Assembly (NCBI GenBank): GCA_014529385.2
Contig: CM043966.1
Coordinates: 110,620,048 to 110,684,047, forward strand
Reading direction: 5' to 3'
Origin: Adiantum capillus-veneris
Taxonomy: Eukaryota > Streptophyta > Polypodiopsida > Polypodiales > Pteridaceae
DNA length: 64,000 bases
Shown here piece after piece: positions 43,969 to 59,000 of this stretch. Below the pieces are notes generated by a model. That model saw nothing but the letters and a program-made list of their open reading frames with translations. It was not told the origin of the DNA and ran no database searches. The position numbers and the translations under genes are program-made. How positions within the stretch are numbered: position 1 is the stretch's first letter; each line of letters begins with the position of its first letter.

Positions 43969-44610
43969 AAAAACCATCCGTTAATGTTGTTTAGCAGCAC
44001 TTGTATGTTAACAAGTCTTTTTGAGTATCTGACAAATTCTGGCCAATGAAATTGTTCCTGACACATTGTGTTGAAAACGGCCCATACAACCAATTTGACC
44101 AGCATCTAGGGACTTTGTCATGACACATACTTGAAATAGTGGGTGCCAATGTTAGTCCTAGAGACTCACATTCTCCACATATAGAGTATGTCTCATGTAA
44201 GGGTGTCTGAAAAAAGAACACCCTTTAAGTACAAGATGTACTTGTGTGTGGAGATAACTGCAAACACTCTAGGATGGGAGTGGTAGGGACCCTTATAAGC
44301 CTTGCTACACATTGGCTAAACCGAGCTCCTTGAGTTCCTAGACCATGTTACATCCCATGTGACAACATGTGCCAGATAAGCCCTATAAGTGGGTTTATAA
44401 CTACATAATGCAGAACTTAATATGGACACTTCAACCCAAATTTCTTGGCTCCTCGTACATGACATTGTCATTTCTATTAAGAGCAAAAATGGAGGATAAC
44501 ATAGTTTGCACATCGTGCCCAAATTTCCTGCCTGCAAAGGCCTAGGAATACTAATTGAAAATTAGTGAAATGCAAGTAGTATTCACATGTAATTTTGGGT
44601 GTTTCCTTTG

Positions 44611-46034
44611 CAATCCAGACCTAGGACAAATATGAACCCTCTAGGGGGCCTTTGGGATTAAGGTTAATCAGAGGCTATCCAATGGTAAGAGTGTGGTGGA
44701 CACACTCTATACCCTCAAAAAAGTAGGGAGACAAGGTAGCTGTACACCTCTTAATGGTCTCTTACCTAGTGAGAAGGTAAGGAAGGTGGCTATGGGAAAG
44801 GGATTGGGGGGGGGGGGGGAGAGACCATTTTGACCTCTTTTCCTCCACTTTTTGGCCCGGATTTAAAAATACACTAAAATTTTCAATTTTTTTAAAAAAA
44901 TCGAACTTCAAGTTTTCCCTCCTTAAAAGGTCCCCTAACCTACCTATGTCATGGTCAAAAAAGTATTTTTGACCTCCAAAAGTAAAAAACATGCACTAAA
45001 AATTTCCAAAAAGGTAAAAATTTCCAAAGAAATCCAAAACATCATTTTCCACCCTCAAAAGTCTTTCCAAACCTATTCTTTAGCTAAAAGGTGATTTGCT
45101 CTCTCTACAAAACCTTTTCGAAGCTCTCCATGGCTGCAACAACCACATGCATCCCCTATACTCCAACATTATCTCTCTGCTAGCTTTCTCCCATCTCCAT
45201 TGTAGCACCAAGCAAGCTTCTCCCCATCTCTTCCTCTTGCCCACCACATAGTTTCACACCAAGCTAGGTCCTCTCCATTCTCTCACCTCCATTATAGCAT
45301 GAAACAAGATTCTACTCCTTCTACTTTCATTCACTCGCACTACATGGAAACCTCTTTTCGCGATGGTGGAAAAAGCATGGGATCACATGACTTGCATATA
45401 CATTCAGAGGTTAAGATCATCTCCATCTTTAATTTTATCATGCTAGAGGGAATCAACCTCTTTATGGCTTTCAATGTTTAGGCTTCACACCTCATAACAT
45501 TGGGTAGTGCTATTTTGTTGATGGCTTTGGTGCGCCATCTATAGTTGTGTACCATGTGATTGAGTCTCACAATGCAATTAAGTTGTGTGATCTATGGAGA
45601 GTCATCAAAGATTTTTCCTGTAGTTTATTCTTTGTATAGTTCTCACTAGATTATTAGAATGATATCATTTTGTACTTTGTAGCTCTTTGTGCTCACATAA
45701 TCTGTTGTTTACTTACAGAGTCAACTTGTTTTGAGAGGACATGAGCAAGCAACCATGTGCAGAGATGGAAATCACCCCATTTTGGTTCCATGAGGAACCC
45801 TTCACTACCATGTTAAAATATTTTGATAAGAATAGTAGGGTTTTTGTAGAATCTTGAACCAATACGTACTCTCTAGGAGCTATTAGAAAAGCCATCCCTA
45901 TAGTACTACTATCTTCCCTAGTGTCATAGACACACAAATACTCAAGTGTATATGAATCTCTAGATGAGGAAGACAAATACATGTAAGAGAAGCCTAGCAG
46001 CAACAATATTGTCTCCGTTGATAATTATTTTTAT
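44611..46034. other. Non-genic stretch
   Basis: No coding similarity. It holds a G tract (about 44807-44819) and a CT/C-rich segment near 45100-45300. The right edge at 46034 is the upstream limit of the 2.6 kb duplication. Confidence 0.5.
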
Positions 46035-47631
46035 GAGGCTGGATTCCTCTGTAAATGCAATATAAATATGTTTTTTGTTAAATGGTGTCGCATTGAGTGA
46101 GAGTATTTAATTTAGATTACTGGAGTTTCATACAGACTTGAGAAATATTGTTGATTTTTATTGATATTTTGATTTTCATGTAAGATGTTTGAAGTCTCAA
46201 GTCTTAATCATTCAACCATGAAGATATTCATGCAGTATTTTGAATTCAGTTTAATCATTAATGGTGGTTAAAGTTATTAAAGTGAGTCATAACCTTTGTC
46301 AAGGTGTCCTCATTTGGGGATGTTGAATATATATCATTAGCAACATTTTAGAAGTTGAGAAAGTTAAATTCTTGATTTCCAACATGTTATTGTTTCCATA
46401 CTATGCCTATGCAAAGCTTGACTTAGAGAAACGACAACTTGAGATGGAGGTGTAGATACATAGGGGTGACTTATTATTAATTCATGTTTCATCATACATT
46501 TATTACTTAGAGAAATGACAACTTGAGATGGAAGTGTAGATATATAGGTATAGCCTTTGAATTTCCACCTTTTTGAGTAGTGTTGACAAGTTTTTGGTAT
46601 CAAATCTATTTAAATATCCCTATCCATTCGCTATTGGTATCTAATTGGTATCACTACAGATCATACCAGTAGCTATCATCTTGTGAACTTATTTGTTAAA
46701 TTGCGGATTTGATTTTTACTATGTAGCTCATATGTATCTCATTTGGATAGAGAAAGTGTAGACATAAACTATAGATACATGCATTGTTAACATAGAAGAT
46801 ATGTATCACTCGAGCCTATGTAAATTGCTCATCAAGAAACCTTTGGTTGGATACTATAACAGTAGGGGTCACATGTGGTTTCAAATACCAAAGAAATGGC
46901 TTAACCAAAACATTCCCAAGAACACGAGGTGAACACAAGGAAGTAGAAATTGGCTCCTTGTTTGGTTGATTTCTAGTGCTAAATGTTTAGTGCACAGAAT
47001 TTGTGAGGCCTTTAACCCGGGGAGTTCACTAAAGTATATGTAACATAGCACATGTGTTCAATAGAAGGAAATTTATATTCTTATAAATTGAAAGAAACAT
47101 GTGTAGGTAAGCCTCAGCACTAAGGGGCACAGGAGCTTTAAGAAAGCCCAAGCGGTGGGATGAAGGGCACAAAAGTGGGCCACCGTGATTAATGCCATTG
47201 GGACGCTACACGTGGCTAAAAAAGTAAACTTGGACTGGGTTTGGTAAACGGGGGCGTTGGGAGGTAAACTCGGACAGGAGGGTGACGTGGACTAGAAACG
47301 TGGCGCTAATGGGCTGAGGCGGAGTCCCAGGTGGAAAATGGTGCTGGGGGTGGGCTGATGTGGACGTCCTACATGAGGCCTCATGAGGTCTACCTGATAC
47401 CACATTGTACCTCGCATGCATGAGGATGGAAACCCGAGGATGGGGGGTGAGTGATTGCGTTTAGGGCATTCAAGCAGAGAGAGTTTTCCTGCTATAGGGC
47501 CTGGGGGAGGGCCTGCATTGTCTAGATAAGCCATTTGGGGCCTCTAGACCAATCTATACAGACAAAGATTAGAGCCAGGTGGAGATTGTAGTGCAGGTGC
47601 AGATTGGGACGGTAGGCAAGATTACCAGGTA

Positions 47632-47646
47632 TGTGTGTGTGTGTGT

Positions 47647-47736
<90 letters not shown>
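47632..47736 (+). repeat. Compound (TG)n(AG)n microsatellite, copy 1
   Basis: TG runs about 47632-47684 with one CTG interruption, followed by AG to 47736. Confidence 0.95.
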
Positions 47737-47738
<2 letters not shown>

Positions 47739-47873
47739 TGTCCCTTTCCCTTATGCTTCATGCATATTTTTGCTCGAATGATTTGTCCTGATTGTCTGTT
47801 ATGGTGCTTGCAAGCATGTTGCCATGCTATGACGAATGGATGCTGGTGTTTCTTACAATAAAATGTTCATTGT

Positions 47874-48605
47874 ATGGTGATCACCACAAGAAAAACTATG
47901 GCGCCAAGAAGGCCACATCAAGAGGTGCAGGCAAAGAAGATGGTTGGAAAGAAGCATGGGTCAGATCTTGGCAGGGGCACGGGGCGGGCTTCGCCTATAA
48001 AAGTTTCTCGTTGTAGCCCTCTGCTAATGGAGAAGGAGTTAAAGAAAATGGAGAATTAGCCTTCTCCATGCTCAGGCAAGATGGCCCAAGTGGAGACACC
48101 AAAATCAGTGAATCCACGCCTAAGAAAGAAGTTGGAAGGCATGTTTAAAGGGCCTGATCAGAATGAAAACAAAGTGGATGAGAAGAAGGCTAGAAGAGCT
48201 GAGGCAAACGAAAAGAACCTTGGTAAAGAAAAAGTTGGTGAAGGCAAGAGGGATCAATTGTGTGTCGAGATGGTAGGCGAGGGAGCGCAAAAGAATATGG
48301 ATTCTTTGAGGGAAGAAGGAGATAGAGGCATTGGTGCATCGTCCGCCATGGCTGAACCCATGCATATGTTGAGGTCTTCTTGCCTAATGGAAGGCTTGCT
48401 TGCACGGCAATGTCGGGCGAGCGATCATTGCCCTCAGTAGTTCCACTTTGAGTTGGTTCGATTGCGAATGGAGAGGCATCTAAAGACAGAGCATGGGCTT
48501 GATGTGGTCATTCCCCTTTGCAAGGGAGGTAGGCATTCCAATACTGAATTGGGCTCAAGAGAAAAACCGCCAAATGCAAGAGACAATGCACAATGGCACA
48601 AGCAA
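47874..48605 (+). pseudogene. 5' part of Ulp1-like pseudogene, truncated duplicate
   Basis: This is the same frame as copy 2 (50499 onward): VITTRKTMAPRRPHQEVQAK, a TAG at 48057, then MAQVETPKSVNPRLRKKLEG, a TAG at 48438 and on to the duplication joint at 48605. Beyond that it runs into the start of copy 2, so its 3' part is missing. The shared stops show that decay preceded duplication. Confidence 0.7.
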
Positions 48606-51230
<2,625 letters not shown>

Positions 51231-54060
51231 GAGAAGATGGGCTTCGAGGATAGAGATAGGAAGTTTTCATTAAATCTGAAAAAAGCAAAGCGCCTTCATC
51301 GTCTTTGAGCAACTGAGAAGTGGGATAAGCTCAGGCCTGAGTTTAGAAGAGTCTCAAAGGTAGAGTCTGTTGAGAAGATTGTAAAAGAGAGCATGTCAGC
51401 CTACCTTGCGTCCTCAAAAGAGCTCATGGATCGCATCCAGCAGCAAATCGATGAAGGCTATGAAAAGAATGTAGGTACCATAGCCACTCCTTTGAGTTTA
51501 CATATTATTGCATCATCATTTATTATTACATTTGGTGTTGCATGTTTTCTTTGTCAGTCCTAGTTCACTTGAAGGTGGATTGTTTGCCCGAATGCGGTCC
51601 TAGTTTATTAAGACGGGTTTAGCTCCACATTGAGATTTCTCCCGTTAAATGGATGATTTAGGCATAATGATCTTGGAGATTATCCTTGCAAACCATTTAC
51701 CATTAATGAGTTGAGGCATGTTTGCTTGCCTAGTCCCAGCTTATCTTAAGGTTGTCTGCTAGAAGTTGTCCTAGTTTATTGAAAATTTCATGGCCACTCT
51801 ACCAAGTTAACATATTATTGCAGCATGGCTTATTACTACATTTTTTGTGGAATGTTTGCTTGCATGGTCCACTTTGTTGTGGCATCCTAGTTCAAGGTGG
51901 ATTTTTTGCCCAAAAGTGGCCTAGTTTACTCAGAACAGTTTAGATTCATATTGCACTAGGTCCCGTTTGAATGGCTAATTTAGGCCCGATGAAGTCTATG
52001 ACTACCTGTGTTAAGGCATGTTTGCTTATGATTACTTGTGTTGAGGAATGTTTGCTTTATTGGTCCTAGTTTACAAGGCAGTGCATTGTCAACAAAGACT
52101 ATCCTTGCTTATGATTAATTACTTGTGGTTGAGGCATGCTTGCTTTCTTGGTCTTAGTTTACAAGGCAGTGCATTGTTTGCTGGTAGTTGTCCTAGTTTA
52201 TCTGTGGCTTTTGGAGGGATTTTAAGCTAATTCTCGAGGTCTTGATTGAAATCATTTTATGTAAAATTTCTTGTTTCTTACAGGTTGCTTGTGGTTTAAT
52301 TTGGTGCTGGTTTTTTGGCTACATTCATCTAAACATGTTGGGTTCAATGGGGGCTAACTTGTGGTTTTATTTGGTTGACTGAATGCAGAGATGGCTCAAG
52401 GTATCCCCTCCTTGGTTAAATGTCATGATGGATGACATTGAGGACAGACAGCCCATGGGAAACTTCAAGGGAGGGGATCTAGAGGAAGAACGGGAGGATG
52501 CGGATGATTTTCCATCGGACTGAGAAGATGAAGAGGCTGGACATTATGAGTGGATGGAGGATGAAGACATCAAGGAGGATAAAGATGGCCAGGGAGGAGG
52601 AGGGGGGAGCAAGCAATGTGAAAGAGGGCTCCACTGACACGACTTGCCTTGGGCTTGAAGATACACCGCTCTCACTGCCTCTTGAGATTGTGGACACAAA
52701 GGAGGTGCCTGCTGCAAATAGAGATACATTTAGCTGATTTTCATCCATGACGCTAAACGTTGATCTCTTACACGAGGAGGTAGTGGGACATCTTCCCAAT
52801 TCTAGTAGTGGCATGCATTATTTGGTTGTTGTTATTCTTGGTAGGTTTATGGTGTCAAATATGTTCAAATGATTTGGCGTGAATCTTCTTTTAACCATGC
52901 AGGGAATTGTGAAACAACATAGACCAAAGCTGCAAATTTGCTCGTCAATGAAGACCCGGGTTGTTGATGATGTCTCATCCCCACCTGATGCAGCTCCAAC
53001 CAGACATGTGTCTCATAATTTGGCCATACAAAATAGCCAGTTAAGAGTTATGGAAGAAGGGAGAGGTAGGGTTTTCACGACACGAGGAAACATCGCACCT
53101 ACTAGGTGGGTACAAGTCATGAGCCAGTTATTATTGTTTGTTTGCTTGCTCGTTTTTTGGGCCTCTTCTTCTTCTATAAAACTTGCATGCTAAGCCTTGA
53201 TTGTTATCGCATGTTAGGCTTGGATCTATTGCATGCATTACTTTCACCTCCGACCGGTTCAAGTTCACTTAATGTAGATCAACGATTAGTAACTGACATA
53301 TTGCTTGGCGAGGCCAGTAGTAGGACTATTGACTTGTTTGGCCAATAAGTTCTCTCTTGCTCTGATCATTGTAAATGGCTATACGCACATATAGGATTGC
53401 ATGTGTTTTAATTTGGAAACTAGAATCTTTGCACAGGTGGATGGAGCACACCTTGCCTCCGACCATCCTAAGGAAAGTATACTTTGTTGATTCACTTTGG
53501 TTTACGATGGAGGGATATGTCCAATTTTCTTAAGCGGCAATTTAGCGGTGTTGACATGTCAGAGCTGGTCTTTTGCTTTTGGCCACTCATTTGTAGGTAT
53601 TTCAGGGTGACATAATGCTTTGTATGGTGAAATTCTGAACTAGTTCTCATTCGTAACACTAACAATGTGTGCTTGAAGGCATCACTGGACTCTTTTTTCT
53701 CTCTACGTGAATAGGGGAGCAAGGCTCCTTTGATTTCCTGGCAAGAAGCACTATGTGATTCATTTTGATTCCCTCAAGGGTTTGACAAACCCTTTTGAGT
53801 GCCTAGAGCAAGCACAAAGGTTGGATTTCATCATGTCATTGTTGTGCCCAACAGATGTGGTTACATTCAGCTAACTTGGTTTGTTGTATGGATGCACCTT
53901 AGTGGCCTTCGAAGCCTGGCAGAATTTGTACATGAAAAAGACATTTGAAGTGCTTTGGCTGATTCCAATGAAGAGATTGAGCTCAAAGTTGTGGATGTGC
54001 CTCAGCAGACAAATGCGATCGATTGCGGATTTTATGTCATGAGGATCATGAGGTGAGGTC

Positions 54061-55747
54061 ATGCTACACTATGCAATAGTGTCGAGACAGGTCGTTAGGG
54101 AGGGTCCTTGCATGGACTAACATAAGGCACTGTTCAGCAAGGAACTGATTGCAGGTGGATTGGAAGACCGTCCTGGGTGACATTGGCTTACAAAGGATTG
54201 GTTTGAGGACGTGGACGTATGCACTCTGAGGGTGCTGCTGCATGATTGGTGCTTATGTTGTTTGGCAAAGGTCTAGAGACACATGAGCAATAGCATGCTT
54301 GGGAGATGGTGTTTTGGGAGCATATCCAGCATATGAACTCATTGACACTATACTTATACAACGGTGTACTTTATGTATTTTGAACCCTCTGTTTTGAGCG
54401 GATCTAAGTGAATGTTTTTTTTGTGGATGGCTTACCTAGCTACGCATTTATGCGTAATGTAGCACACCCTTTTGATGTTTTAAGTCTACGTAATGGACAG
54501 CCTTTTGTTTCAATCTCATTGTTATCAATTGATTGGTCATAGTGTTGTTATTTTGTCAATTTATAATTGCTCATCATGGCTTGTGGTATGTGCTAGTACC
54601 ATGCGTGAATGTGGTTAAGTTGAATCAACTCTAATGACCCGGCTTAGGTGTTGTTGTGGTGAGATGTTATTGGTGGCTATTAGTATTGCTAAGGTGTTTG
54701 GAGCATGCATATATTCTGTTTTTTAATCTCTTTAAGGGTGGTTGTTGGCTCGGATTGCGTTGTGGGTGTTGAGAAGCTCCATGAGTCCTGAGAGCGTGAC
54801 ATTGTCATAGCCTTTACTGTAGTCCAAGTGGGATGTTTGTTGAGTTTACACATATGGATTTCCTTTGCTTCAGATTAAGCAAGCGGGTTGAACACATTTT
54901 AAGCTCATCCTAGCTAAGTTTTGTGTACATTAGTTGGAATCTCTTTCTTCTCAGAATGTTAGTGATTGAAACTCTCCCTCTCTCTTTGTAATATTTTAAT
55001 AATCTGATTGCTCATAGAGAATAGCAACTCTTAACCTCCAAATGTTATCTTTGGTAGATTTATGTATCCTCAAAAAAGTAAAGACGCTTGTATTAAAAAT
55101 GACAAACTGACAACCCTTTGCTGGCATACCATGTAGGCACATTGTGGTTGCAAACTTAAAAGACGATACATAGTATTTGCGTGCATTGGTAGAGCATTTA
55201 TTTTGTTCAATGGAGTTAAATTTTCACCTGACCAATCAAACAAATACATGGCCAGATCCCTTTACAAATATTGATTATACATATGCAACCAAGGAGTGAT
55301 GTTCGTCGCCAAGATGTTAGTGCTACAAGCCCATGATGCAGCACAAAGTTCATCTCAGCATTGGTGAGTGAAAAATGCATCATATAAATGCAAAGGAATT
55401 ATTCACTACATGGTTATGACACAAACCCTAACAAAAAAACATCTCAAACCTTGCACCCTGAATGGTCAAACTATGGTGAAAGTATACGAAGGAGCCACTC
55501 TTTGCAAGGGTCTATGCTGCCCAACATAAGTCACTGCAGTAAGCATTCACTTTCTCCAGCCTCTTAAGCATGAACCATCAAGAAACATGCCATAATGCTC
55601 ACAAAATCTAGTGGGAAACCCACCGCAATGCTCAAGAATGGTCAAACAAGACATAGCCTTTCATCCCCAGTAACGTAAATAGTCGGCCCGTAAATGTCTT
55701 GATCTCTAGTGCGGCACACACCTCATATGTGAAGCCTCTCCGATCAA
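54061..55747. other. Non-genic stretch
   Basis: No coding similarity after the Cys block of the Ulp1-like pseudogene. The sequence is AT-rich without clear repeats. The right edge is the truncation point of the plus-strand LINE. Confidence 0.5.
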
Positions 55748-56415
55748 ATGCCATTACACTTACAACTCAAGAAAGATAAAGGGGGAGGGAAATCCCCTAG
55801 AGGGGAGAAAAAGCTTCTGGTTAGAGGGACACGCCTGTTCAAAGACCCTCTCTTCAGAAGCATGACCAAGAAAGCATTGGGAAAGCTAAAGAAAGATGTG
55901 GGGATGAATAAACCTAGTGCTTGGAATATATTTGTTCGGAGTGTTCAAAAAGCCAATGAGGCACACGTCAAACATCTCACAGAGGAGGTAGCACAATTAT
56001 CCTTTAGGAAGGGTGTGGGACTGGCTACCGCAGATGAGCACAAGTGATGGCTTGAAGCTAAATCTCATGTGACCAACAAACAACTGGAGGAAATCAAGAA
56101 GGCAAGATTACTCTCTAGGGAAACTTTCCTTCAACCAGATCCTTCTAACTGAGCACATTTTTTAGGGCTCTGAAAGTGAGGAAGAGTTGAGGCTGCATGC
56201 AAGTGCTCAATGATGAGAAAGAGAATGCAATTCAAAACCAAAATGAGATGGTTGGACTTATGCTCAATTATCTTAGCCAGATTATCGGCCAACCAAAGAC
56301 CCAATCTCAGGAAGTGGAAGAAGCACGAGAGTCTTTACTTGAGAGTGTTGAAAAGAAGGTTCCCCACGAGGAAGCCAACCGCATGAAAAAGGCCTTCTCT
56401 GAGGAGGAATGTTGA
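55748..56415 (+). pseudogene. LINE ORF2 linker region
   Basis: The fragment 55748-56047 has RLFKDPLFRSMTKKALGKLK and SAWNIFVRSVQKANEAHVKH, the charged linker between endonuclease and RT. After a frame change, 56197-56415 has ESVEKKVPHEEANRMKKAFS and EEEC. It then meets TGA and continues in frame into the RT block. Confidence 0.75.
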
Positions 56416-58008
56416 GTGGCACTAAAAGCTCTTGGCAATGAAAAGTCCCCCGGTTGGGATGGACTCACGGCTGAATTATTCAAGGAATTATGGGATGATC
56501 TCAAGGGCCCAGTCACACGGATGGCCAATCAAGCTGTTTTCGAAGAGTCATTGGATGCAAGTGTTAAGAGAGGGCTTATCAAGCCCATCCCCAAATTGAT
56601 ATGCTACTCTCAACTTAAACATTGGCATCCCATTACAATGATGTCAGTAGCATACAAAATTATTGCCAAGGCGATATCTCTCAGAATTGCCCCCCTCCTT
56701 AGTAGGATCATCTCTCCCCATCAACACGGGTTCATTACAGGGAGATCTATATATGACAATATCTTGGCAGCAATGGTGGGAATAGAGTATGCATCCTTAT
56801 CCAATCAAGAGTGAATCTTGCTGCAGCTGGACCTCGACAATGCCTATGATAGAATAGAATTCTCCTATATAGAAGAAGTCATGAGAGCTCTGGGCTTTGG
56901 GCCTTGCCTTTGCCGCCTCATACGCACACTAGGCATTGGCAACCAAGTAGAGCTCCTGTTTAATGATATAATTGTGGGCTCTTTTGAGGTTAAAAGGTCT
57001 ATAAAGCAAGAATGTCCCCTGGCCCCCTTGCTCTTCGCCATCGGGTTTCATACTCTCATAATGATGCTTGAAGCCAATGCTCCGCAGGGAGAGATTCAAG
57101 GTCTGGCATTATCGGGCAACGACCAACTACTAGCCAAAATGTTCACAGATGATTTTCTCGTATTCTTGAATGAGTGCCCTCAAGTTGTTAATAGAGCTCT
57201 GGAGATTGTGCAAACATTTGCCATGGCCTCGGGATCCAAGTGCAATCAAGAGAAGTCAAGGCTTATCTCCCTGTCGGTGAACGACTCTTTTGACCCTGCA
57301 GTCTGGACAGGAGAGATTATCTCAAAAGGGAGTGTATAGAGACACCTGGGAGCCCCCATAGGGGTGGATGTAGCCCACATGCAAAGATTTCAATGGGTCC
57401 TTGAAAAAATAAGCTCATAAATGAGAAGATGGGAGTTTGTTCTCCTCCCCTTCCAAAGCCGGATTAGAGTGATTAATGCTTTTATGATCCCGTATATTGC
57501 TTTCCTCAGCCCCGTGCTCAAGATGGCTAAGTGTAACTGGAAAGAACTCTTAAAACCAGTGAGAAGTTTTCTTTGGAAGAACAACAGGAGCCCCTCCCGG
57601 CCATGGCACTGGGGTAGATGGGAGGTAGTTGCTCGGCCGGTAGACCAAGGAGGGCTTGGCATTCTTAACCCTGTATCCCATGCTGAGGCCCTTTGTGCCA
57701 AATTTATGGTCTCATTGGCTTGACAGGACCAAGCTTGGGCTATCATGACCAAGGAAATGCTTGATGCAGTAAAACTGGGATCGAAAGGGGGAAAGTGGAA
57801 GGGAGTTGTGATGCATGACAAACTTCTCGCCCAGGAGTGGTCTTATCTTAAATCAGGTGGACTCTCAATGGAGCTAATGAGGAAGTGGAAAAGAGCAGCG
57901 GAGGTTTTGGAATGGGGGAAACAACCAGATACTTTAAGAACTCCATTTTTCACGTGTCCCTATGGCTTTCTAGAATATTGGGGCTACCGCAAAGCTCCTT
58001 TTGCATAG
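56416..58008 (+). pseudogene. LINE ORF2 reverse transcriptase and thumb
   Basis: One frame runs from 56197 to 58008 with only nonsense changes (TGA at 56413 and 56815, TAG at 57337, TAA at 57418, TGA at 57721). RT blocks are LGNEKSPGWDGLTAELFKEL, FITGRSIYDNILAAM, LQLDLDNAYDRIEF, IKQECPLAPLLF and FTDDF (catalytic pair present; FADD is usual). The thumb and later part include WEVVARPVDQGGLGILNP. It would reverse-transcribe the element's RNA. It is relatively well preserved compared with the LINE at the left of the window. Confidence 0.92.
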
Positions 58009-58811
58009 AAATGGCCAGAAATGTGAATAATAAGGGGCTCGCTCGACTAGAGAAATTCTAGGATGGCAACAGGAAGTGTTGGAAAACTATTGACTCTTTA
58101 GCCATCCAATTTCAATTGAATGGCTTTGAGATCTTACTAGTTTGCATGGTGATGAAAGAGCTTGAGAAAGTGGCGATGCCAATTTGTGAATCCAACTTTG
58201 AATGGGACGCTTGGAGCTGGCCCGGGAGTAGACTCTTTTGAAAACCACATTCTAAAGGCATTTACCATGCATTAATGTACGAGGCTGATTGGTGTAGCCC
58301 CCTCAACAAATTACGGAAGAGGCACTAGACGGAAAAACGGTGGGAGGGAGTCATGAAGAACATCTTGAAGCCAAGGTGGCCTCCGTATATGAATATATTT
58401 CTGAGGAAAGTGATATGGGGTGCTCTGCCGATGGGTGTAAAGATATAAGAAAGAGGAATCGGGTCCGATCCTTGCTCAGGATGCAGAATAGCTACTGAAT
58501 ACCTAGCCCACCTTTTCATGGGATACCAGGCAATTAGTGACATGGCTGGGAAAATATGCAAGTGGACTCAAAAGACATGGAAAATTAAGTTCTTCAAGAC
58601 TGATTTTTTCTTTGGTAGTAACATGTTGGGAAGTCCTGCTCTACTTGTCTGCATACAGATAATTAGGTACTACTTCTTTCACCATATTTGGCAATCAAGG
58701 AACCGCCGGGTGTTTGAGGGGAATCTGGCTGTGGCAAGCTTTTATGAAATCATACAAGAGATCAGAGTGACGATGCACATGATCGGAGGTAAACAAGCCT
58801 CAGAGGACTAG
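58009..58811 (+). pseudogene. LINE ORF2 C-terminal region
   Basis: Frames change after 58008. The final frame 58518-58811 contains FFHHIWQSRNRRVFEGNLAV, the typical block that closes plant LINE ORF2 proteins (W-x-x-RN-x-x-F/VF). It is followed by a TAG and the 3' untranslated segment. The zinc-finger-like region before it is too decayed to place Cys/His residues. Confidence 0.75.
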
Positions 58812-59000
58812 TCTAGAACAATACATATCATGATGACATCTTGTAATAAGTAAAGCCTAGGAGTAGTTGTGGATTCTCTGTCAAGCAGAGAACTTGTAAT
58901 CCTTTGACCCTCAAGGCTCGGTCTGAGCTCGAGGTTGGTGTATATTTCTGATGTTCTTAATACTATCCACTCACAATTGTAAATTTTGAAAAAAAAAAAA

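Larger units (their letters stand above)
38441..44610. repeat. Tandem array of a 1.32-1.37 kb unit, four copies plus a partial
   Basis: Copies start at CTCGTACATGACC-like sequence at 38441, 39784, 41108, 43086 and 44453. Spacings are 1343, 1324, 1978 (1372 without a 606 bp insert) and 1367 bp. The last copy breaks off about 150 bp in. Copies differ by scattered substitutions and small indels. A minus-strand open frame (MFFFQTPL...) recurs but is broken in copy two. The TGA just upstream of it is present in every copy where I checked, so protein coding is not supported. The first copy begins directly after the 36.0-38.4 kb pseudogene. Confidence 0.92.
46035..48605 (+). repeat. Tandem segmental duplication, copy 1 (2571 bp)
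   Basis: It matches 48606-51230 from GAGGCTGGATTCC to GCACAAGCAA, with about ten single-base differences by eye, microsatellite length changes, and a stretch of about 45 bp near 46550 that is missing here relative to copy 2. The joint shows GAG shared by both ends. Confidence 0.95.
55748..59000 (+). mobile_element. 5'-truncated L1-type LINE with poly(A) tail
   Basis: It starts within the linker between endonuclease and RT, contains RT and the C-terminal region, a 3' untranslated segment (about 58812-58985) and ends in an A run (58989-59000). Endonuclease and ORF1 are absent, the usual result of incomplete target-primed reverse transcription. No target duplication could be identified because a CT tract and the palindromic array follow directly. 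Confidence 0.85.

Noticed and set aside
39324-44221. Conserved minus-strand protein MFFFQTPL... in the 1.35 kb array
   Set aside because: Recurrence follows from DNA repetition. The frame is broken in copy two, and the upstream TGA was present in the copies checked, so coding constraint is not shown.
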